In this document: positions 8,434 through 18,536 of the stretch, piece after piece
Position numbering within the stretch: position 1 is the stretch's first letter
Layout of the letters: every line of letters begins with the position of its first letter
DNA from: Halochromatium roseum
Lineage (GTDB): Bacteria; Pseudomonadota; Gammaproteobacteria; Chromatiales; Chromatiaceae
DNA: 64,000 bases
Assembly (NCBI RefSeq): GCF_016653315.1
Contig: NZ_NHSH01000044.1
Coordinates: forward strand, 62,001 to 126,000
Direction of reading: 5' to 3'
Notes under the pieces: model-generated
Seen by the model: only the letters and a program-made list of their open reading frames with translations
What the model was told of the DNA's origin: nothing
Databases searched by the model: none
Translations under genes and position numbers: made by a program

Positions 8434-11400
8434 TGCCATTGCCCAATTCGGCCCGCTGCTTGGCAAGCGTCAACTTCAACCCTCAGCGCTGGCTTAAGCG
8501 CGCATTACATCATCGCATCACCGCCTGGGCGATCCTGGCCCTGTCGCTCCTACTCACAGCACTGGCCTGGTCCATCTCCGCCCAGGCGATTCGCGCCAAG
8601 GCCGAGCAGCGGTTTCGCTTCCAGACGCAAGATATCGTCGCGGCGATCAGCAAGCGCCTACTTACCTACGAGACCGCCTTGCGCGGCGGCGTCGGCCTGT
8701 TCAACGCATCAGACGAGGTCACGCGCCAGGAATGGCATCAATACGTCTCGGATCTGCAGCTGCAGCAGAATTTTCCCGGCATTCAGGGGCTCGGCTTCAG
8801 CCTAATGCTGTCTTCCGGCGAACTCGAGACGCATCAGGCAGCGGTGCGAGCCGAGGGATTCCCGGACTACAGCATCCGCCCCGCGGGTGAGCGCGAAACC
8901 TACAGCGCCATCGTCTATCTTGAGCCCTTCGACTGGCGCAATCAGCGCGCCTTCGGCTACGACATGTTTTCCGAGCCGGTCCGGCGCGCGGCGATGGAAC
9001 GCGCGCGAGATTCTGGCCAGCCGGCGATATCGGGCCGGGTCACGCTGGTGCAGGAGACGGACGAGGATGTCCAGTTCGGGTTTCTCATGTACGTGCCCCT
9101 GTACCGTCCCGGCTGGCCTGTGACGACCATTGCCGAGCGGCGTGCGGCGCTGCTGGGCTTTGTTTATAGCCCGTTTCGCATCAAGGATTTTCTCGAGGGC
9201 ATCCTGGGCGCTGATCAAGGCGGAATCAATCTGGAGCTGTTCGATGGCGACACCCCTTCGCGTGACAGCCTCCTGCTCCACAATTCGTCCGAAGCGATGC
9301 TCACTACGCTCGCCCCGAAGGATTCCGACGCACTCAGCGCGCTGGTGCGCATGCCAGTCAATCAGCACCTCTGGACACTATCGCTGCATGCGCTACCCAG
9401 CTATTTGTCAGCGGTGGAGAGCGCGCAGCCGCTGATTGTCGCGGCTGGCGGCATCACCATCGATATTTTCCTGTTCATCATCATCGCTTCCATCAGTCGC
9501 CAACAGCGCTCCGACGAGCATCTTTCGCAACAGCTGCGCGCACAGCTTGACGACAGCGAGGCGCGTTATGGCGCCCTCTTCAAGAGCGCCAAGGCCGTCA
9601 TGCTGCTGATCGATCCAAACACCGGTGCCATCCTGGAGGCCAACCCAGCCGCACAGCGCTTTTATGGCTATGACCAGGCCCAGCTGCAACGGATGCGCAT
9701 CGCGGACATCAATCAGCTGCCAGCTGATGAGATTCAGCGCCGGATGCAAGCCGCGTATCAACAACAGCAGGACTGTTTGCTCTTCTCCCATCGCCTCGCT
9801 AATGGCGAAGTGCGCCAAGTCGAGGTGCACTCTGGACCCTTCCGCTACGGCGGCCAGCCGGCGCTGTATTCCATCATCCACGACGTCACTGAACGTGAGC
9901 GCATTGCCGCCGCGCTGATGACCAGCGAACGCCGCTATACCGTCATTCTTGCCGTCACCGGCGAAGGCCTTTGGGATTGGGACATCGCCACCAACCAGGT
10001 GACCCACAATGAACGCTGGGTTGAGATTCTGGGCATTGAGGATCTGGCCGCCGAACATCCGTTCGAGGAGTTCAAAGCACGACTGCACGAGGACGATCGT
10101 GCCGAGGTGCTATCGGTCATGCGGGATGCCCTGGCAGGCCGTGCGCCCTATCATCACGAGCATCGCATGCGCCGCCAGGATGGACAGGTGATTTGGGTGC
10201 TGGATCGAGGCCAGGTGGTCGAACGTGACGCCGCCGGCAACCCCCTGCGCATGCTCGGGAGTCTGGTCGATATCAGCGAGCGGGTCGCCCAGGAAACCGC
10301 GCTCGATACCGAGCGCAAACGCCTGCAAAACGTCATCGATGGCACCCAAGCTGGCACCTGGGAGTGGAATATCAACACCGGAGAGACCCTGTTCAATGCC
10401 CGCTGGGCGGAGATGATCGGCTATACGCTGGAAGAACTGGCGCCGATCTCCATTGACACCTGGGTGCAGCTCACCCACCCAGACGACTTCAAACAATCGA
10501 CCGTGCTGCTGCAGCAGCACCTCGCCGGCGAGACTGCGTATTACAGCTGCGAGCTGCGCATGCGCCACAAAGCCGGGCATTGGGTCTGGATGCAGGACCG
10601 GGGCAAGGTGACGAGCTGGACGCCTGAGGGCAAACCCGAGATGATGTCCGGCACGCACCAGGACATCACCGCGCGCAAGGAGGCCGAGAAGCAGTTGCGA
10701 GAGGCCGAGGCCTTGCTGCGCTCCGCGCTCGAAACCATCCACGAGGGCTTCGTCATCTTTGACCCGCAGGATCGACTGGTCTATTGCAACGAAGAATACC
10801 GAGCGCTGTTTCCGCGCTCGGCCGCCATCATCGAGCCTGGCCGCAGCTTCGAAGAGATCCTCCGCCATGGCGTTATCAATGGGCAATATATGGCCCTGGA
10901 GGATCGCCATGGCGGTTGCGTGAGCGAAGAGGACTGGATTACCGAGCAACTGGCAGCTCACCGCGAGGGAGACCGGGAAGTGCTGCGCAAGCTCAGCGAT
11001 GGCCGCTGGGTGCAAGTGCGTGAGCGGCGGACACCGACCGGACATACCGTCGGCTTCCGCGTCGATGTCACCGAGCTCTACCAGGCCAAAGAAGCGGCTG
11101 ATAGCGCCAATATCGCCAAGAGCCGCTTTCTCGCCACCATGAGCCACGAGATCCGCACCCCGATGAACGCCATTCTCGGCATGGCGCAGATCCTCTCACA
11201 ACCACAGCTCGCCGAGCACGACCGCATAAGCTACGCGCAGACCATCTGGGATTCCGGGCAGATCTTGCTCAAGCTGCTCAATGACATCCTCGACGTCTCG
11301 AAGATCGAGGCCGGCAAGGTGCGACTCGACCTAGCGCCCTGCTCGCCCGCCGCACTGCTGCAGGATGTGCATGCGCTCTTTGCCGCCCATGCACAGAGCA

Positions 11401-12140
11401 AGGCCCTGCAGCTCGAGCAAGACTGGCGCGGGCCGCCGGAGCAGGGCTATGAAGCGGATGCCGATCGCCTGCGTCAGATGCTGATCAATCTGGTCAACAA
11501 TGCGATCAAGTTCACCCAGCACGGCAGCATCCGTCTCGAGGCCAGCGAGATCTCCCGGGATCAGAGCACCGCCCTGCTTGAATTCGCCGTCACTGATACC
11601 GGTATCGGGATCGAGCCGTCACTGCAGAGGCTGCTGTTCAATCCCTTCTCACAGGTGGACAGCTCCACCACGCGGCGCTACGGCGGTACCGGCCTCGGTC
11701 TCTCGATCATCGACAGCCTGGCGCGGCTGATGGGCGGCGAGGTCGGCGTGGACAGCACTGTAGGACTCGGGTCGCGTTTCTGGTTTCGTCTTCGCGCAAA
11801 GCGCGTGGCCCTGTTGCTATCGCAGCATCCTGATGCAGCGTCTTCTACTATCGCCCCGATACACGCCAACCGCACGGCCATTGAGATCTTCGATGATCCG
11901 CTCAATCAACGCCAGCCGGACCCAATCCGAGTCGCCAGCCTCATCGCCGAGCTCAAGCCGCTGTTGGCGCAGCATAAGCTCGATGCGCTCGCGGCCTTCC
12001 AGACCTTGCAGGCTGAGGCCGCAGGAACCCCGCTCGCGGCGGAGCTGAGCGAGATCAGCGCAACCTTAGCCAACTTCCGATTTGATCAAGCGCTAGAACA
12101 ATTACATCATCTCGCCCAAGCTCAGGGCTGGGAGCTGTAA
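8433..12140 (+). CDS. CHASE-PAS sensor histidine kinase
   Basis: 1235 residues from [13 protein letters not shown]. One helix near 27-47 precedes a periplasmic CHASE domain (about 60-300; [17 protein letters not shown] ... GLGFSLML). A second helix follows near 325-350. Then come about four PAS/PAC modules (from [13 protein letters not shown]-type sequence to [17 protein letters not shown]), HisKA ([17 protein letters not shown]) and HATPase ([26 protein letters not shown]). There is no receiver domain; a short helical C-terminus follows. It probably senses a small ligand outside the cytoplasmic membrane. Three bases separate it from the REC-GGDEF gene, its likely output partner. Confidence 0.9.
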   Translation: MPLPNSARCLASVNFNPQRWLKRALHHRITAWAILALSLLLTALAWSISAQAIRAKAEQRFRFQTQDIVAAISKRLLTYETALRGGVGLFNASDEVTRQEWHQYVSDLQLQQNFPGIQGLGFSLMLSSGELETHQAAVRAEGFPDYSIRPAGERETYSAIVYLEPFDWRNQRAFGYDMFSEPVRRAAMERARDSGQPAISGRVTLVQETDEDVQFGFLMYVPLYRPGWPVTTIAERRAALLGFVYSPFRIKDFLEGILGADQGGINLELFDGDTPSRDSLLLHNSSEAMLTTLAPKDSDALSALVRMPVNQHLWTLSLHALPSYLSAVESAQPLIVAAGGITIDIFLFIIIASISRQQRSDEHLSQQLRAQLDDSEARYGALFKSAKAVMLLIDPNTGAILEANPAAQRFYGYDQAQLQRMRIADINQLPADEIQRRMQAAYQQQQDCLLFSHRLANGEVRQVEVHSGPFRYGGQPALYSIIHDVTERERIAAALMTSERRYTVILAVTGEGLWDWDIATNQVTHNERWVEILGIEDLAAEHPFEEFKARLHEDDRAEVLSVMRDALAGRAPYHHEHRMRRQDGQVIWVLDRGQVVERDAAGNPLRMLGSLVDISERVAQETALDTERKRLQNVIDGTQAGTWEWNINTGETLFNARWAEMIGYTLEELAPISIDTWVQLTHPDDFKQSTVLLQQHLAGETAYYSCELRMRHKAGHWVWMQDRGKVTSWTPEGKPEMMSGTHQDITARKEAEKQLREAEALLRSALETIHEGFVIFDPQDRLVYCNEEYRALFPRSAAIIEPGRSFEEILRHGVINGQYMALEDRHGGCVSEEDWITEQLAAHREGDREVLRKLSDGRWVQVRERRTPTGHTVGFRVDVTELYQAKEAADSANIAKSRFLATMSHEIRTPMNAILGMAQILSQPQLAEHDRISYAQTIWDSGQILLKLLNDILDVSKIEAGKVRLDLAPCSPAALLQDVHALFAAHAQSKALQLEQDWRGPPEQGYEADADRLRQMLINLVNNAIKFTQHGSIRLEASEISRDQSTALLEFAVTDTGIGIEPSLQRLLFNPFSQVDSSTTRRYGGTGLGLSIIDSLARLMGGEVGVDSTVGLGSRFWFRLRAKRVALLLSQHPDAASSTIAPIHANRTAIEIFDDPLNQRQPDPIRVASLIAELKPLLAQHKLDALAAFQTLQAEAAGTPLAAELSEISATLANFRFDQALEQLHHLAQAQGWEL

Positions 12141-12143
12141 CCC

Positions 12144-13598
12144 ATGACGAGTCAGCGCCCTCGCATCTTGGCCATCGACGATACACCAGCGAATCTCATG
12201 GTCCTGGGATCAGCGCTGTCCGCGGAGTTCGATCTGCAAATCGCCACATCCGGACCCGAGGGGCTGGCACTGGCCACAGAGTCGCCTCCTGATCTCATCC
12301 TGCTCGATGTGATGATGCCGGGCATGGATGGTTTCGAGACCTGCGAGCGGCTCAAGGCGATGCCAACGCTGCGGGAGATCCCGGTGATCTTCATAACCGC
12401 GCTCAACGAACTCGACGCCGAGTCGCGAGGCTTGCGCTGTGGCGCCGCCGATTACATCCTCAAGCCGATCAACGTCGGCATCACCCAGCAGCGCATCCGC
12501 AACCTATTAGAGCGGGATCAACTGCGCCGAGAGGTTGCTCACCAGCGCGACCAGCTTGCCGCGCGCCTCCAATCGCTACAACGTCACGACACCTGGATGA
12601 TCCAGCGCAACCAGATGATCGAACGACTGCTCGCCTGCGCCAGCCGCGAGGAGGCCCACCAGGTCATTGCACAAGGCGCCGCTGAGCTCTTTGCGGGCCA
12701 TGCTGGCCTGCTCGCGACGCCAGACAAGGCCGATCGCACACAGCTCAAGGTCGTCGCAACCTGGGGCGATGTCCAGACGGTGCCGGAGCGATTCTCAGCG
12801 CAAGACTGCTGGGCGATGCGACTGAAAAGCGTCCACGAAGTGACAAACCACGCCAGCATCACTCAGTGCCGACACTTCACCCAAGCACCGCCCAGCGCTT
12901 ATCTCGGGGTTGCCCTGATGGTGCGCGGCGAGACGCTCGGTCTATTGCACATCAGTCTCGCCAATGCGATCGACGCCGAACAACGCCGAGAGCTGCGCAG
13001 CCTCACCCTTGCCGTCAGCGAGTCGATCAAGCTGGCGCTCTCGAACCTTCAGCTGCAAGAAGAGCTGCGTGAGGCAGCCATCCGCGACCAGCTCACCGGA
13101 CTCTTCAACCGCCGCTACCTCGACGAGACCCTACCGCGTGAGCTGCACCGTTGCCAACGTGATGGCACGCTGCTGGTCGCGGCGATGTTAGACGTGGATC
13201 ACTTCAAACGCTTCAACGACCACTACGGTCACGATGCTGGCGATGCGGTGCTGCGGGGGGTCGGCGCGTTACTGAACCGCAATTTGCGCGCCGACGATCT
13301 CGCCTGCCGCTACGGCGGTGAGGAGCTGACGTTGATCTTGCCGAATGCCACCGCGGAAGAGGCCAGGGGTCGGCTGGAGCGTATCCGCAGCAACATCATG
13401 GCGCTGCGCGTCCTCTATCAGGATGGGGAATTACCTCCGGTCACGATCTCCATCGGCATTGCCGCCAGCCAGGTCGGCGAGCTGGACGCCGTCGCACTGC
13501 TAGCGCGGGCCGATGCCGCGCTCTATCAAGCCAAGGCCAATGGGCGCAACCGAATCGTGGTCGCGGCCGAGCAACGGCGTACATCCGGGCAGACGTGA
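12144..13598 (+). CDS. Response regulator with GAF and diguanylate cyclase (GGDEF) domains
   Basis: 484 residues. An N-terminal receiver (1-125) has Asp in LILLDVMMPGMDG. A GAF-like region (about 150-310) follows. The C-terminal GGDEF domain (about 320-478) has the active site YGGEELTLILP, and the allosteric RxxD site (RADD) lies five residues ahead of it. It should make cyclic di-GMP and be feedback-inhibited by it. The gene sits 3 bases after the CHASE kinase, so phosphotransfer from that kinase is the natural inference. Confidence 0.92.
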   Translation: MTSQRPRILAIDDTPANLMVLGSALSAEFDLQIATSGPEGLALATESPPDLILLDVMMPGMDGFETCERLKAMPTLREIPVIFITALNELDAESRGLRCGAADYILKPINVGITQQRIRNLLERDQLRREVAHQRDQLAARLQSLQRHDTWMIQRNQMIERLLACASREEAHQVIAQGAAELFAGHAGLLATPDKADRTQLKVVATWGDVQTVPERFSAQDCWAMRLKSVHEVTNHASITQCRHFTQAPPSAYLGVALMVRGETLGLLHISLANAIDAEQRRELRSLTLAVSESIKLALSNLQLQEELREAAIRDQLTGLFNRRYLDETLPRELHRCQRDGTLLVAAMLDVDHFKRFNDHYGHDAGDAVLRGVGALLNRNLRADDLACRYGGEELTLILPNATAEEARGRLERIRSNIMALRVLYQDGELPPVTISIGIAASQVGELDAVALLARADAALYQAKANGRNRIVVAAEQRRTSGQT

Positions 13599-13685
13599 AC
13601 GCCATCACATAAAACCAAAGAGGCTCTATCTAAACTTGGCGGCAGCCACGCAGATTGTCGTGGCCATGACCCAACGGAGCCACCC

Positions 13686-15269
13686 GTGCGTTTCCCACAC
13701 CACCCCAGAGTGCTTGCTTACCACCTCCAATTTGACCTCAAATGGTTTCAAGCGGCGACATTTGGCCTGATTGTTTCACTCCTTGCCCTTGGCAGCACCA
13801 ATGCGGGCGCTGATCCAAAGCGGTTTCCGCTCGGTGACATCCCGCTGCCCGACGCGGTCTATCAGCGCTATCTGAAGGCGCCACCGTTCATGGATCAGTC
13901 GACCAGCAGCCTGGAGTTCGCCCTACCTGCCAGCTATGACGCCCGTGATGAGGGCATCGTCACTCCGGCCAAGAACCAAGGCAGCTGTGGCTCCTGCTGG
14001 GCCTTTGCGACCGTAGGCGCCATGGAGTCGCATCTGCTCAAAGCGCTCGGCGTCGGCCCAGAGAACCTCTCCGAGCAACAGCAGGTCTCCTGCAATACAG
14101 CGAATTTTGGCTGTGACGGCGGCTACTCCACGGCCGTTCGCTATTGGGAGGCGCCTCCGCAGCCAGACAAGGGTGCGCTGGACGAATCCGTTTCCCCCTA
14201 TACCGCCAGTGATACGACCGCCTGCTATGAGCCGTCCGGCGAGCAGATGCCTTATCGCATCACCAATTTCCATACCCTCCCGGCGGATACCCTGAGCTTC
14301 AAGACCTCGCTGATCGAGGATGGCCCAAGCTATTGGCGCTACACGGTCTATAGCGACTTCTACACCTTTTGGGGAAGCTACAATCCTGGCGCTGTCTACA
14401 TCAACGCTGGCGGCACTTACGAGGGTGGTCACGCCGTGCTCTTGATCGGCTGGGACGACGCCAAGGGCGCCTTCCTGGTCAAGAATAGTTGGGGAACCGG
14501 GGGGCCAAACGGCGATGGCACCTTCTGGATCGCCTACGACGGCCACCTCAACAACCTCGGCTTCGGGATGGTCAACTTCGATGTCGTCGCCATCGCGACC
14601 TGTAGCAGCGACGCCGACTGCGACGATGGCGTCTACTGCAACGGTGCCGAGATGTGCGGGGCCGGGGGCACCTGCGAGGCCGGCACGCCGGTGTCGTGCG
14701 CCGATGATGGTCTGTTCTGCAACGGCAGTGAACAGTGCAGTGAGAGCGCGCTGGCCTGCATCAGCGTCAATCCTCCTTGCGGCCTTGATGAGCAGTGCAT
14801 CGAAGACGGCCAATACTGCGCACTCCTCAGCTGTGGCAACGGCGTCTGCGAGATCGGCGAGGATTGCAGCACTTGCCCCGCCGATTGCATTTCCGGACCA
14901 GGCGGCGGCACCGAGCAAGCCTGCTTTAAGGGCGTCGCTGACGGCTCCTGCCATCCGAACAAGGAAGACGCCAGCTGCATCGACTGCTCACCAGGCTACT
15001 GCTGTGGTGACGGCGTCTGCACGGTCGGCGCCGAGGATTACCTGAACTGTGCGCAGGACTGTGGTTCTGAGCCGATTGCCGAGATCTGTGACAACGGTCT
15101 CGATGATGACGGCGACGGAGCGACAGACTGCGCCGACAGCGATTGTTCCACCTTTAGCGGCTGTTTGGAGCCTCCACCCCAGGACTGCGGGCTGAAGAAG
15201 GAAACCTGCTCCACTGGTAGTGACTGCTGCTCGGGGCGTTGCAACACCAACCAAGGCGTCTGCCTGTAA
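13686..15269 (+). CDS. Secreted papain-like (C1) cysteine protease with Cys-rich tail
   Basis: 527 residues. An N-terminal hydrophobic stretch (about 24-40, ending STNAGA) is a likely signal peptide. The C1 core has Gln98 and Cys104 in NQGSCGSCWAF, His249 in YEGGHAVLLIGW and Asn267 in LVKNSWG, a complete catalytic set. From about 300 to 527 come Cys-rich modules (CSSDADCDDGVYCNG, CGNGVCEIGEDCSTCP, CGDGVCTVGAED, CDNGLDDDGDGATDC, DCCSGRCNTNQGVC), the last calcium-loop-like as in MopE-type repeats. The GTG start is the only good one upstream of the signal. Such domain mixes are commoner in myxobacteria and eukaryotes, so lateral transfer is possible. No inhibitor or secretion gene is next to it. 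Confidence 0.9.
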   Translation: MRFPHHPRVLAYHLQFDLKWFQAATFGLIVSLLALGSTNAGADPKRFPLGDIPLPDAVYQRYLKAPPFMDQSTSSLEFALPASYDARDEGIVTPAKNQGSCGSCWAFATVGAMESHLLKALGVGPENLSEQQQVSCNTANFGCDGGYSTAVRYWEAPPQPDKGALDESVSPYTASDTTACYEPSGEQMPYRITNFHTLPADTLSFKTSLIEDGPSYWRYTVYSDFYTFWGSYNPGAVYINAGGTYEGGHAVLLIGWDDAKGAFLVKNSWGTGGPNGDGTFWIAYDGHLNNLGFGMVNFDVVAIATCSSDADCDDGVYCNGAEMCGAGGTCEAGTPVSCADDGLFCNGSEQCSESALACISVNPPCGLDEQCIEDGQYCALLSCGNGVCEIGEDCSTCPADCISGPGGGTEQACFKGVADGSCHPNKEDASCIDCSPGYCCGDGVCTVGAEDYLNCAQDCGSEPIAEICDNGLDDDGDGATDCADSDCSTFSGCLEPPPQDCGLKKETCSTGSDCCSGRCNTNQGVCL

Positions 15270-15517
15270 CGGCAAATCAATCGCAGCGGTCAGCCGCGGC
15301 TGGCCACTGCGTTTGCTCCTACGCAAGGATAGCCAGCCCTATGTACTGACCAACATTCGCATAACCCCTGCATTGGGAAAAGCGACCTGCCAACAACTCC
15401 TGCTCTTTGCGCATCCCGATCGAAAGCGCTCGTCACTCGGTCGATGATCCTGACCCGACGGCAACAACATCGGCCAGCGTGAGCCATCGCCAGCCTGAGC
15501 CTGCATGACTCTCGGTC

Positions 15518-16012
15518 TCAGTCGAGGTTGCGCGACAAGCTATCAATACGCAGCAGCTGCTGCACCAGATCGCCGGTATCGTCGGCCTGATCTAAATCTT
15601 CGAGCGCAGTCCAAGAATAATCGGCTTCGAGTCGATACGAGGCCAAGTAGGGGTGCGGCGGCGCGCCGCGCCAGTCCTCGGGCGAGAGCATCGAGAAGTA
15701 GCGCTTGCCATCGGGCTTGCGATAAAGATGGTAGATCTTCCCTGGCAGGCGTTTGAAGGCGCACTCGGCATGCGTGAGTGCATGCTCGTCGCGGGCCTCA
15801 TCCAGGGCCTTACGCGCCTCGGCCTGCAACGCCTTGATCTGATCGGCGATCACGCGCAGCTTGGCGCTGGTGCGCGCGCTCAGCATGGACTCGGCACGCT
15901 CGATCTCCTCAGCTAGGGCTGGGGCCTGGAATGCCGGCGCCAGCCGGCTCACCGGATACGGCGAGCTTCGGTCAGAACCTTGATGTAGGAGGGCCTTCTT
16001 CTCGTCAGTCAT
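15518..16012 (-). CDS. DUF2452 family protein
   Basis: 164 residues, soluble. The central helix KLRVIADQIKALQAEARKAL and the motif FKRLPGKIYHLYRKPDGKRYFSMLSPEDWR are characteristic of DUF2452, a family of unknown function common in Gammaproteobacteria. It lies alone, with the folM-like gene downstream in coordinate but upstream in transcription on the same strand, 143 bases away. Confidence 0.8.
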   Translation of the reverse strand: MTDEKKALLHQGSDRSSPYPVSRLAPAFQAPALAEEIERAESMLSARTSAKLRVIADQIKALQAEARKALDEARDEHALTHAECAFKRLPGKIYHLYRKPDGKRYFSMLSPEDWRGAPPHPYLASYRLEADYSWTALEDLDQADDTGDLVQQLLRIDSLSRNLD

Positions 16013-16155
16013 TGGATTCCTATGTGTCGATTTGCCGCTCAGCCAAGATCACTTGATCAGGGGTCTGATGGGGGCAACGCCGGTGATCTCAGCCAGTGCT
16101 CGCAGGTTGCTTCACAGTCTGTGTCTGCTGCGCGGATCGAGGCTGCGGGTCCTGA

Positions 16156-17022
16156 TCATTGCTGCAAGGTGCGGCCACCATCGACTGCAATGATCTGGCC
16201 GGTGATGTAATCGGCATCGCGCACCAAGAACAGCAGGGTCCGGGCGATGTCGTCGGGCATCCCCGCGCGCCCGAGCGCGGTGCGCGACAGGATCTCGTCC
16301 TTGGTCGCGTCCGAGAGCCCTTGCTCCGGCCAGAGGATCGCGCCCGGCGAGATGCCGTTGACCCGTACCTCGGGGCCAAGTTCCCGCGCCAGTGTCTTCA
16401 CCATCATCGCATTGCCAGCCTTGGCGATCGAATAGATCGGGTGTGACTTGAGCGGGCGTTGGGAATGGATGTCGACCAGATTGATCACCGCGCCGCGGCT
16501 CTGGCGCAGCAGGGGAGCGGCCGCTCGCGTCAGAAAGAACGGCCCTTTCAGGTTCGAGCCGAGCAGGTCTTCCCACTGCGTCTCGGTCGCCTCCTCGAGC
16601 GGCGTTGGATAGAAACTGGAGGCATTGTTGACCAGGACATCGAGACGACCATGGTAGGCTTCGACCTCGGCGATCAGCGTCGTCAGGCGAGCGATGTCGC
16701 AGAGGTCCGCTTGCACCAACTGCACCGAACCCTTGCGCTCCCGCTCAAGCGATTGTTGTAGGGCCTCGGCGGCCTGGCGAGACTGGTGATAATGCAGCGA
16801 TAGATGGGCGCCTTCGGCGTGCAGCAGCCGGGCGATCCGCGCGCCAATGCGATGCGCCGCCCCGGTGATCAAGACGACCTTGCCCTGGAGCGATCCCGAG
16901 CCTGAGCGCGCTTGCCTTGGGTCATCTTGCGCCGGCGTATCTTGCGCTCGGTTGCCGCGCACTGCGCTCGCTGGATGGGCTGCTGGCTGATCAGTCAATC
17001 GATTTCTCCTGGTAACGCCCAT
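16156..17022 (-). CDS. folM: FolM-like pteridine reductase (short-chain dehydrogenase)
   Basis: 288 residues. The Rossmann glycine motif is TGAAHRIGARIA (with the Arg that marks pteridine reductases), followed by LVNNASSFYPTP, the catalytic Tyr-Lys in YSIAKAG and SPGAILWPE. FolM-type enzymes reduce dihydromonapterin or dihydropterins with NADPH. An N-terminal stretch of about 45 residues before KVVLITG is low-complexity and unusual; no later ATG exists. The folK-folB pair at 57-58 kb belongs to the same wider pathway but is far away. Confidence 0.85.
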   Translation of the reverse strand: MGVTRRNRLTDQPAAHPASAVRGNRAQDTPAQDDPRQARSGSGSLQGKVVLITGAAHRIGARIARLLHAEGAHLSLHYHQSRQAAEALQQSLERERKGSVQLVQADLCDIARLTTLIAEVEAYHGRLDVLVNNASSFYPTPLEEATETQWEDLLGSNLKGPFFLTRAAAPLLRQSRGAVINLVDIHSQRPLKSHPIYSIAKAGNAMMVKTLARELGPEVRVNGISPGAILWPEQGLSDATKDEILSRTALGRAGMPDDIARTLLFLVRDADYITGQIIAVDGGRTLQQ

Positions 17023-17115
17023 GGCGCGGTGCCATTCCGGAAAATGAATTGCGTGAGATTCACGCTAACGCAGGCTACAGATTGCTAGAAGAACAGAACT
17101 TGATGGAACGGACCG

Positions 17116-18498
17116 ATGGTTGATACCGAAGATCATGCCACGCAACACCGCCTGGCACTCGAGGCGCTGATCCGCGCTGAAATCAAGGCCGCCGGCGGCC
17201 AGCTCCGTTTCGACCGCTTCATGGAGCTTGCGCTCTATGCCCCAGGGCTTGGCTATTACGTCGCCGGTACCACAAAGCTGGGGGCGGCAGGAGACTTTGT
17301 CACCGCCCCCGAGATCTCTCCGTTGTTCGGACGCTGTCTCGCGGTCGCCTGTCGCGAGGTGCTGACCGCACTCGAAGCGCATCCCATGCACAGCCGCAAC
17401 ACCAGCACCAGCACCAGCACCAGCACCAGCACCAGCACCAGCACCAGCACCAAAAACCGTAAAGCCAAAGCAGGCATAGGCAACGGTAGCCTTAACCGCG
17501 CTGCCATTAGCAGCCAGAGTGCGGAGCTACAAGCGAGCGGCACGGCCCCGAGCAGCGGCGCCGACCTGCTCGAACTCGGCGCTGGCACCGGCGCGCTGGC
17601 CGCCGAACTCCTGGCCAGCCTCGCCGAGCAAGGCCCACTACCAGAGCGCTACCTGATCCTGGAGCCAAGCCCAGACTTGGCTGAGCGCCAGCGCCAAACC
17701 CTATCTGCCCGCGTCCCGGCGTTGCTCGAGCGCTGTCACTGGCTCGATCGGCTGCCAGCGCAATTCGACGGCATCGTCATCGCCAACGAGGTCTTGGACG
17801 CGATGCCGGTCAATCGCTTCCAGATCGGCAACGAGGGCCAGATTCAAGAGGTCTGCGTCGGTATCGATCGCGATCGCGATCGCGATAGCAATGGCGATGG
17901 CGATGGCGAGCGTTTCATCGATCGCCTCTCGGAATCGGCATCGCCGGCACTGATACAGGCCGTCTTAGCGTTACAGTCAGCCGGTCTCGCCACCCAGCCC
18001 GGCTACCGCTCGGAGATCAACCTTCGGCTTGCACCCTGGACTCAGGCGCTCGGCACCATGCTCGGCACAGGCCTGATCTTGGTCATCGATTATGGTTATC
18101 CGCGCGCCGAACGCTATCTGCCCGAGCGCGATCAAGGCACCCTGATGTGCCACAGCCGCCATCAAGCGCACGCCGATCCCTATCGCGACATCGGCTTGCA
18201 GGACCTGACCGCTCATGTCGATTTCACCGCCTTGGCCGAAGCCGGGCGGCACGCTGGGCTTGACCTGGTCGGTTACACCACCCAAGCCAACTTTCTCATC
18301 GGCTGCGGTATCGATGCACTGATCGCAGAGGCCGCAGCCACCGACCCCATGGCCATGCTTGAGCTGACCGCCGGCGCTAAGCAATTACTACTACCGAGTT
18401 TGATGGGCGAACGCTTCCAGGTACTGGGATTGAGCAAAGGCCTCGACGAGCTTACGCTCAGTGGCTTTTCGGTACGTGACCTGAGCGCCCGCCTCTAG
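17116..18498 (+). CDS. MidA/NDUFAF7-family SAM-dependent methyltransferase with repeat insertions
   Basis: 460 residues. The N-terminal signature FMELALYAPGLGYYVAG ... GAAGDFVTAPEISPLFG and the glycine motif LLELGAGTGALAAEL identify the DUF185/MidA family, whose mitochondrial member NDUFAF7 methylates an arginine of complex I subunit NDUFS2. Between these motifs (about residues 94-145) lies an insertion with (Thr-Ser)8 encoded by (ACCAGC)8. A second insertion near residue 250 reads RDRDRDSNGDGDGE. Both interrupt otherwise conserved sequence at probable surface loops. It is transcribed away from folM. Confidence 0.88.
   Translation: MVDTEDHATQHRLALEALIRAEIKAAGGQLRFDRFMELALYAPGLGYYVAGTTKLGAAGDFVTAPEISPLFGRCLAVACREVLTALEAHPMHSRNTSTSTSTSTSTSTSTSTKNRKAKAGIGNGSLNRAAISSQSAELQASGTAPSSGADLLELGAGTGALAAELLASLAEQGPLPERYLILEPSPDLAERQRQTLSARVPALLERCHWLDRLPAQFDGIVIANEVLDAMPVNRFQIGNEGQIQEVCVGIDRDRDRDSNGDGDGERFIDRLSESASPALIQAVLALQSAGLATQPGYRSEINLRLAPWTQALGTMLGTGLILVIDYGYPRAERYLPERDQGTLMCHSRHQAHADPYRDIGLQDLTAHVDFTALAEAGRHAGLDLVGYTTQANFLIGCGIDALIAEAAATDPMAMLELTAGAKQLLLPSLMGERFQVLGLSKGLDELTLSGFSVRDLSARL
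17401..17451. repeat. Hexanucleotide array (ACCAGC)8 inside the MidA-like gene
   Basis: Eight perfect 6-mers plus ACC encode a Thr-Ser tract. Length changes would preserve frame. Confidence 0.97.
17864..17911. repeat. CGATCG/GGCGAT short repeats inside the MidA-like gene
   Basis: Alternating GATCGC units encode Arg-Asp, followed by GGCGAT units encoding Gly-Asp, within a loop of the methyltransferase. Confidence 0.8.
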
Positions 18499-18536
18499 CG
18501 CTCGTCTCTAAGCGACCGCGCCACCGACAAGACCTC

